Position numbers and translations under genes: made by a program. Source: Bubalus kerabau (Eukaryota; Chordata; Mammalia; Artiodactyla; Bovidae). From it: 64,000 bases of DNA. How positions within the stretch are numbered: the stretch's first letter is position 1; the number at the start of each line of letters is the position of its first letter. Location of the stretch: the NCBI RefSeq assembly GCF_029407905.1, contig NC_073624.1, positions 118,358,001 through 118,422,000 on the forward strand, written 5' to 3'. The notes under the pieces were generated by a model, which saw only the letters and a list, made by a program, of their open reading frames with translations, had not been told where the DNA came from and did not search any database. This document shows positions 56,720-64,000 of this stretch, piece after piece.

Positions 56720-57750
56720 TTCAGTTCAGTTCAGTTCAGTTTAGTCGCTCAGTCATGTCCGACTCTTTTCGACCCCATGAATCGCAGCACACCAGTCCTG
56801 CTTGTCCATCACCAACTCCTGGAGTTCACCCAGACTCATGTCCATCGAGTCAGTGATGCCATCCAGTCATCTCATCCTCTGTCATCCCCTTCTCCTCCTG
56901 CCTCCAATCCCTGCCAGCATCAGAGTCTTTTCCAATGAGTCAACACTTCACATGAGGTGGCCAACGTACTGGAGTTTCGGCTTTAGCATCATTCCTTCCA
57001 AAGAAATCCCAGGGCTGATCTCCTTTAGAATGGACTGGTTGAATCTCCTTGCAGTCCAAGGGACTCTCAAGAGTCTTCTCCAACACCACAGTGCAAAAGC
57101 ATCAATTCTTTGGTGCTCAGCTTTCTTCACAGTCCAACTCTCACATCCATTCATGACCACTGGAAAAATCATAGCCTTGACTAGATGGACCTTTGTTGGC
57201 AAAGTAATGTCTCTGTTTTTCAATATGCTATCTAGGTTGGTCATAACTTTCCTTCCAAGGAGTAAGTGTCTTTGAATTTCATGGCTGCAGTCACAATCTG
57301 CAGTGACTTTGGAGCCCCCAAAAATAAAGTCTGCCACTATTTCCACTGTTTCCCCATCTATTTCCCATGAAGTGATGGGACCAGATGCCATGATCTTCGT
57401 TTTCTGAATGTTGAGCTTTAAGCCAACTTTTTCACTCTCCACTTTCACTTTCATCAAGAGGCTTTTTAGTTCCTCTCACTTTCTGCCATAAGGGTGGTGT
57501 CATCTACATATCTGATGTTATTGATATTTCTCCTGGCAATCTTGATTCCAGTTTGTGCTTCTTCCAGTCCAGCGTTTCTCATGATGTACTCTGCATAGAA
57601 GTTATATAAGCAGGGTGACAATATACAGCCTTGACGTACTCCTTTTCCTATTTGGAACCAGTCTGTTGTTCCATGTCCAGTTCTAACTGTTGCTTCCTGA
57701 CCTGCATATAGGTTTCTAAAGAGGAAGGTCAGGTGGTCTAGTATTCCCAT
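56720..57750 (-). mobile_element. Younger BovB LINE nested in an older BovB, antisense
   Basis: Begins with CAGTTCAGTTCAGTTCAG tail repeats and runs to GTATTCCCATC. On the minus strand it encodes long open stretches: 169 codons at 56948-57457 with ADFIFGGSKVTAD and WTVKKAEHQRIDAF, and 130 codons at 57466-57858 (the last part reads into host sequence) with GVRQGCILSPCLYNFYAEYIM and YVDD. A frameshift near 57465 separates them. No clean TSD is visible at the junctions. Confidence 0.93.
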
Positions 57751-58602
57751 CATGTGAAATCCTGGGCTGGATGAAGCACAAGCTGGAATCAAGATTGCTG
57801 GGAGAAATAGCAATAACCTCAAATATGCAGATGACACCATCCTTATGGCAGAAAGCAAAGAGGAACTAAGTAGCCTCTTGATGAAGGTGAAAGAGGAGAG
57901 TGGGAAAAGCTGGCTTGAAAGTCAACATTAAAAAAACTAAGATCATGGCATCCAGTTCCATTGTTCATGGAAAATAGATGGGAAAACAATGGAAACAGTG
58001 ACAGACTTTATTTTCTTGGGTTCCAAAATCACCACAGTGACTGCAGCCATGACATTAAAAGATGTTTGTTACTTGATAGAAAAGCTATGATGTTCCTGGG
58101 CCGTGTATTAAAAAGCAGAGACAGTACTTTGCAGACAAAGGTCTGTATAGTCAAAGCTATGGATTTTCCCATAGTCATGTACAGATGTGATAGTTTGACC
58201 ATAAAGAAGGCTGAGTACTGAAGAATTGATGCTTTTGAACTGTGTTGCTAGAGAAGACTCTTGAGAGTCCCTTGGACTGAAAGAACATCAAACCAGTCAA
58301 TCCTAAAGGAAATCAGTCCTGAATATTCATTGAAAGGACTGATGCTGAAGCTGAAGCTCTAATACTTTGGCCACCTGATGGGAAGGGCTGACTCATTGGA
58401 AAAGACCCTGATGCTGGGAAAGGTTGAAGGCTGGCAAAGAAGAGGGAGGCAGAGGATGGAATGTCTGGATGGCATCATCAACTCAATAGATATGAATTTC
58501 AGCAAGCTCTTGGAGATGGTGATGGACAGGGAATCCTGGCTTACTGTAGTCCATGGAGCTGCAAAGAGTTGGACATGTCCTTGTGTCTGAACAACAACAA
58601 CA
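57751..58602 (+). mobile_element. Old BovB LINE, right part, sense
   Basis: Resumes at ATGTGAAATCCTGGGCTGG a few bases downstream of where the left part stopped (family sequence reads AGTACATCATGAG across the gap) and continues past AAATATGCAGATGACACC to the tail CTGAACAACAACAACA. Diverged, with stops. Confidence 0.92.
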
Positions 58603-58881
58603 TTTTTGACTCCATTTGCAAATAGACAGACCATCTCTTCTCAGCACTGTCCAGGACTGTGCAGCTGCTGTTGGCTTTGACCTCATGCTGGGCAGAAGTG
58701 GATTAAAGGCTCACATTCTTTATGTGTGCTATGCTCAGAAGGGAGGCTGACGGCCATATCTGGAGATTCTTCTGTACCCTTCTGTTAGTTGTATTGGCTA
58801 TACTCTGAGCTATCCAGCATTTTGGCCTCTACTTTTCAAACAACTATCTCCAAATAATTCCTATCAAATCTCTTTTAACCT

Positions 58882-59066
58882 GAAAGAGTGATACTCAAGG
58901 TTGCAGCAGAATCACCTAGGGGGATTTTAATGCATAGATTAAAGCTCTCTACTCCCAGAATTTCTGATTCAGTAGGTCCTGGATGGAGCCCGATAACTCG
59001 AATTTTTAATAAGTTTCCAGGTTATCTTGATGTTGCTGAACAATATGTGGGAAACCACTGACCTGG
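58882..59066. mobile_element. MER5-like hAT DNA transposon fossil
   Basis: GATACTCAAGGTTGCAGCAGAATCACCTAGG near one end, AATTTCTGATTCAGTAGGTC in the middle and GGGAAACCACTGACC at the other end match the MER5A-type pattern (GAATCACCT, CTGATTCAGTAGGTCT, GAGAACCACTG). Confidence 0.72.
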
Positions 59067-59280
59067 ATGATCTGTATTTCCTTTTGGGCTGGAAGATCAT
59101 CACGGTGAATTTTCCCTTAATTGCATTTCTCAGTCTTTCAAAATTGTCTCTTAACATTTAAAGACAAACTTTTGGAATTCTAGAAAAACATTTTCTCTCT
59201 CACCAAAAGTCAAGTGGTTTTCTCCTTTTTCCTTAGTATATTTTGGATCTGTTTCAAACTAAGATTAATAAAATGAAATT

Positions 59281-59483
59281 GTTGTTTTTAGTCTCTAAGT
59301 TGTGTCTGACTCTTTTGCGACCCCATGGACTGTAGCCAGGGATCCTCTGTCCCTGAGATTTTGCAGGCAAGGATACTGTAGTGGGTTGCCATTTCCTTCT
59401 CCAGGGAATCTTCCTGACTCAGGGATCAAGTCCATGTCTGCTGCATTGGCAGGTGGATTCTTAACCACTGAACCACCAGTGCC
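59281..59483 (-). mobile_element. Bov-tA SINE, antisense
   Basis: GTTGTTTTTAGTCTCTAAGT tail, body (GACTCTTTTGCGACCCCATGG) and tRNA-like head at right (ACCACTGAACCACCAG). TSD not identified. Confidence 0.9.
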
Positions 59484-62400
59484 AGGAGCAAGAACTCGAT
59501 TTTCTTTTTCCAATTTCATACATATTTTCAATATGTAAAAAAAAAAGTATATATTTATATATATGCAAGTATTTGAAAAGTATTTACTGATTAAATATTC
59601 TCTATTTTAGCCTTTCAATTGCTAAATATGATTTAGTCAGTAACAGTCCTCCAAACTCTGGAGGTATCATGCTGTTTTGCAATTTTGTTCTGTTAAATAA
59701 TACTTAGGCACATTACAAGTACTTAGCTAAGTTAATATGAGCAACCATTTACAATCTGCTATATTTCGCATATGGCAATTTTTAAAAGATTATGTTAGAT
59801 GCACAAATAAGCTAGCTGAACCTGCTAAATGAAAGCACATGCACTTACTCCTTTCCCTCTTACTGCATTTGAATTAGACCATAAGCATTGCTCTTTTTAT
59901 AGCATGTCCCTAAGAGTCAAAATAAACACCTGTGCCATTGAGGGGATTACCATACATAAATGAACACATGCAGACACACACACATGCGTTCATACATTTT
60001 GGGAAACTGTAATGAGACAAAACCAGACACAGCACATATTCATAGGAGCTTGCTAATATAATTTATATGTATAAAAGTAATATACCTTTCAAACTTTCCA
60101 TTTTTCCATCTTCAAGCAGACAAGGCAATGCACTTGTTCTAAACGTTTAAATAACCTTTTTTCAAGTAGCCTCAAATTTAACTGGGATTTAATTACAGAG
60201 TCTCTATTTTGATTATTTGGATTTAGGGATGACATTTTCATTGACAGATTTTTGTTTGTGCGTTTGGCAGTTTTTCAGACAGAATCACTATATTGTATAA
60301 ATTCATGGCTACCCTTGACAAGCAATGATGTTGAGTATTAGTATGTTATTTATACTTATATGGTATAAAAATATACAAACTTAATATACTTTAACATTTG
60401 AAACTGACAGTGATAATGGGGAATCAGGTTGAAAAGGTCTGTATCTGTTCCGAGGCAATCAATTAAGAAAGCTGCCTTCTGCTTTGAGGGTTAGGTTGCA
60501 GCTTTAATGGCATGCATTTGCAGTTAAGCTTTCTCTCTTGTCTATTAGTCTCTGTATTATAGATCTGTGGAGATTTTTTTTTTTCCCTCAGAATGTTATT
60601 AGCCTATGTTGGATTCCTCCTTGCCAGCTGACCATTCCTATTTTTATTTTAAGCAATCAACAACTCTTCTAGATTTCTACAGGCTGAGTTTCTGTGGTCC
60701 AGTCCTTCTTTTGGCTGGAAAATATATTGGCTTCATTTGAGAGCAGATCTAGTAAGCATGGCTATAATACCAGTTCATGCATTTTGGACCAGGATCTTGA
60801 TAATTCCAGCTCCATTTTGCTAATTGAAAACATCATTGACACAGTGCTTGCCAATAAACCCTGTCCAAATATTGAACAAAGAGAATGATCATGTTCAAGG
60901 ACTCTCTAAACTCTGAGAATGCATTATTATTCTTAGAGTCTGTGTTAATCTTCATTGTCTTCCATGGGTGCCATTTATGCTGAAGATCTGTTATTTGGCC
61001 TACCCAACAATCATTTCCCTTTCCTTTGGTAAAAGTACCTTGCCTTTCTTTTGGAAGATAACTTTTCTCAGTTTCAATCCCTGTGATTTGAGGTGAGCTG
61101 ACTCAATCTTGAACTTTAGCAATACATGTGACACAGATATACCCATTTAGAGCACTTCAATCTCTTCACTTAAACTCATTACCTCAGCTGGACTAGGCAG
61201 ATACTTATGTGAGGATTTTTATGTCAATAGGAAAAGGAATTAATTTGTTTTCTCCCCCAAAATGTCTAAACTGATACAATATTGTTTTGGTGTCACTAGT
61301 TATCACTTAGCATTACTTGTGATTGAGGATAGCTGCCTAAAAATAAAGTCAGCAAAGATGAAAGCAAAGCAGTGGTGAAGTTGCCTTTAGAAAACTCTCC
61401 TTGTATATCCCATTTGAGTACTTATATCAAGTCATATCCAAAGCTGTCATCACTCTTAGATGTCCCTGTTATACTACCCAAACACTCCATTTTTGCTGCA
61501 TCAATTTGAATTGGGTTTCTGCCACCCACAACAAAACTGTATTATAAACTACACTAATAAAAACAGTACCTCTAGTCCAAAACACTGGTGTTGTTAGTAA
61601 CAAAACAGCAAAGCATGACAGAATAATTAACTTTTGGATAAAGTCAATGGTTTATCTTAAGATAAAGTAGTAAAACACTCTGGTATATGGGCATTAACAC
61701 CTAACATTTCACCTACTACTAGGAAGTTATTTGATGTGATACGCATCACATATAAGACATGCTTGCTCTTTTTTATCTATGTTTTCATTTATGGTTATCT
61801 CTTTGGTTTACCTGAGTACCATGTATCTGCTTTGGTTTCCTAATATTTAGTGATATTTCCTCTTTCATTAAGCCAACTTTCTTTAACAGGAAGCTGGTAT
61901 ATAACCCTAACACAAATAATGGAGACTGAATATGAACTATGGAGATAACAGAATACAATTACAGCTCTGAGGTCTGCAGGTCAGGAGAGAGTTGCAGCCA
62001 AGTGCAGTATTTGTCCAGCAAGACCTTGGTTTTCAGGATGATTGTCATTTCATTGTATTACACTGAGCCTTTAAACAATCCCTAGTTTATTACATGTCAT
62101 CTTGAATGTGTGCTACCAGGGCAGAGTGAGCAGTGTAGAGATTTTCCCAAATAACTTTATCAAGGTCTTCAGTGTATACCTATGAACCCAAGGAGTAGAA
62201 GAGCTTCCCTTATTTCCCAAACTCTGGGTCCCGGGATTTGTGTTTCAGAACTGATCAGCAGGGGATAAGGGCTATAAAGAATCCTTTATACCTCTATGCT
62301 TTTGGATTCATTAATGCACACAGGGACTGATACTTTTGCAGACTGGAGTATTTTCCCAATACGTGGAGATGGTATTTAAGATCTCAGAGTTCTGTGAATA

Positions 62401-63539
62401 GTGATAAACACATATTCTAACCCCTGCTTTCATGCTTACTATATGGGAGTCCTTGGGACTTGTGTTCTTCCCTTGTGAGCTAGGATGATTTTAATAGAGT
62501 ATTTCATTGGGTGGTAGTTATTAAATTAGATAATCCTTATTAGCCCACAAAGTGTGATTTATTAATATTAGTGTTAGAATTATAGTACAATAAACAATAA
62601 TCATCTAAAATGAGTCCAGTTGTCAGGCAAAGATTTCTTTAAAATAGTAATTCCTAAGATGTGAGATTCAATCAAAATAATGTTCTCTGACTCATGCTAT
62701 ATCATGAAATTATCTGCCTGAAGTTGCTACTTGATTTATATGTTCTACTTGACCTCTCCCACTCGTTTTCCTATGTGAATACATCAGAAGTCTATTATTG
62801 GCCATATGTTTCTTCTTGCATTCAGTGCCCAGAGTGTGCACAAACTTGCAATGTTTCCCATGAGAGAAGAGAAACCAAGACCCTTGAGACAAATAAATCT
62901 CCCAGAGCAAAGCAGAGATGCTCTTTTCTGGAATTCAACATAGTCATGGAAGCAGAGCACACAGATGTGATCTATCAGTACAGCCTCGAGGTCACAATTT
63001 CCAATTCAGAGAATCACCCAAGAGAGGGTTTAAGAATCAGCAAATGCTTCTGAGACTGTAGTAGAAAGCAGTGCAGGAGGAAACACCATTTATAAAAGTG
63101 AAGAAGCTACAGTGAATACTAATTTTTTTCTCCTTTCTGGGCAAATGACAGAATAGTCTATCATATAAAATGAGAAGTGATAGTAATTATGACTTATTGG
63201 AAACGTTTCAAAACATTACCATTGGTGATGATGATAAACCGAGCTATCTAGGACAGGAGGAATGGTTAAAAAAAAAAAATTCTGAAAGACCATAAAAGAA
63301 AGAGACTCAAGATAATAGAATTATTTGTTTTAAATAAAGAAAAAGAGGAAGGAAGAAAAAATGTGCAGGCCAATGTGAAATAAATGATTAAAATTTTAAT
63401 ATTCAGGAGTTTGGAAGATCAAACTTTTTAAGTCTCATAAACTATATTTAAGTATTCTCACTAGAACAGGAATTTCTATTTTATTTGAAACATTATATAT
63501 AAATAATAATGAAATTAATATTAATGATATTATTAATGA
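59484..63539. other. Longest stretch without a nameable repeat (about 4 kb)
   Basis: No gene or repeat that I can support. Short AC-rich run near 59970. An open frame of 119 codons at 62694-63053 (+) has no domain, signal peptide or family likeness that I recognise. Lack of young repeats over 4 kb contrasts with the rest of the window. Confidence 0.45.
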
Positions 63540-63628
63540 AGGACAGGGAAGCCTGGTATGCTGCAGTCCATGGGGTCGCAAGGAGTCAGACATGACTCAG
63601 CAACTAAACAACGACAACAACAATGATG
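63540..63628 (+). mobile_element. BovB 3' end, sense, very short
   Basis: GGACAGGGAAGCCTGGTATGC, GTCGCAAGGAGTCAGACATG and the ACAAC-rich tail are the last 85 or so bases of an old-type BovB. Confidence 0.88.
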
Positions 63629-63907
63629 TGATACATTTAAACAGGGCTTCTACATTTTCATTAACTCTTAATACCATGACTTTAGTCAGTTCCAGAAAAA
63701 AGGAGAGTCTTGTCAAGACCACAGAGCAAATGGGTCAGAATTGGGACAAGAATTTATATTTTATAAGTGTTCAACTGAAGATTCTGCCATCATATAGCAT
63801 GCTCTCCAGTACATTTTTCCTAATTTCATAAACATTTAACATGGAGGCTACCATATCAGTAGGCCTTATTAATACGTATAATCTCATCAACTTGTTAAAT
63901 TCAGGGT

Positions 63908-64000
63908 AAGTTCAGTTCAGTCGCTCAGTCATTTCAGACTCTTTACGACCCTGTGAATTGCAGCACACCAGGCCTCCCTGTCCATCACCAACTCCCGGAG
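63908..64000 (-). mobile_element. BovB LINE 3' end, antisense, cut by window edge
   Basis: AAGTTCAGTTCAGTCGCTCAG to CATCACCAACTCCCGGAG, the reverse of the BovB 3' end; the element continues beyond the window. Confidence 0.93.

Noticed and set aside
1..64000. Endogenous retrovirus or LTR element
   Set aside because: I found no primer-binding site, polypurine tract, paired LTRs, or gag/pol/env-like reading frames; all reverse-transcriptase sequence belongs to L1 or BovB, plus the weak L2 fossil.

Overview
This window is nuclear DNA from a ruminant, almost certainly a bovid such as cattle or a close relative. The evidence is the repeat content. It holds a full-coding L1 of the bovine L1_BT type, many BovB (RTE-clade) LINE copies, and many Bov-tA, Bov-A2 and CHR SINEs derived from tRNA and BovB sequence. 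These sit on an older mammalian layer of L2, MIR, L1M and hAT (MER5-type) fossils. I find no exon of a host protein gene, no rRNA, no functional tRNA, no CRISPR and no bacterial-type operon. The window is best read as intergenic or deep intronic DNA, about half of it recognisable transposable elements by my boundary estimates.

Layout. 1-7131 is an L1 on the + strand whose extreme 5' end lies outside the window. It has a long 5' region with two tandem-repeat blocks, an intact ORF1 (308 aa), an intact ORF2 (1272 aa, endonuclease, reverse transcriptase and Cys motif all present), a G-rich 3' UTR, AATAAA signals and an A18 tail. It landed in an old MER5-like DNA transposon. 7.1-16.5 kb carries a CHR SINE, a BovB with perfect target-site duplications (TSDs), a BovB with a 5' inversion, an old L2, an inverted pair of MIRs, a mariner MITE and several SINEs. 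16.9-22.3 kb carries older L1 fossils. 22.39-25.49 kb is a nearly full-length but dead BovB. 25.5-38.5 kb is a patchwork of truncated BovB and SINE insertions. 38.7-40.74 kb is a young 5'-truncated antisense L1_BT with clear TSDs, nearly identical to the 3' third of the first L1. 41-54.6 kb is mostly unrecognised AT-rich DNA with scattered SINEs and L1 3' ends. 55.1-58.6 kb is an old BovB split by a second BovB in the opposite orientation, giving a large inverted repeat. 59.5-63.5 kb is the longest stretch with no repeat I can name.

How the parts relate. The only apparently functional coding unit is the L1 at the left edge. ORF1 would supply the RNA-binding chaperone and ORF2 the endonuclease and reverse transcriptase for target-primed reverse transcription. 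L1 copies here end in A-rich tails, while BovB and the Bov SINEs share a related 3' end, consistent with SINE mobilisation by BovB machinery (known for the families, not shown by this sequence). I looked for a new biological system and did not find one. The best leads are the intact L1, its tandem-repeat 5' region, and the structural rearrangements among LINE copies.
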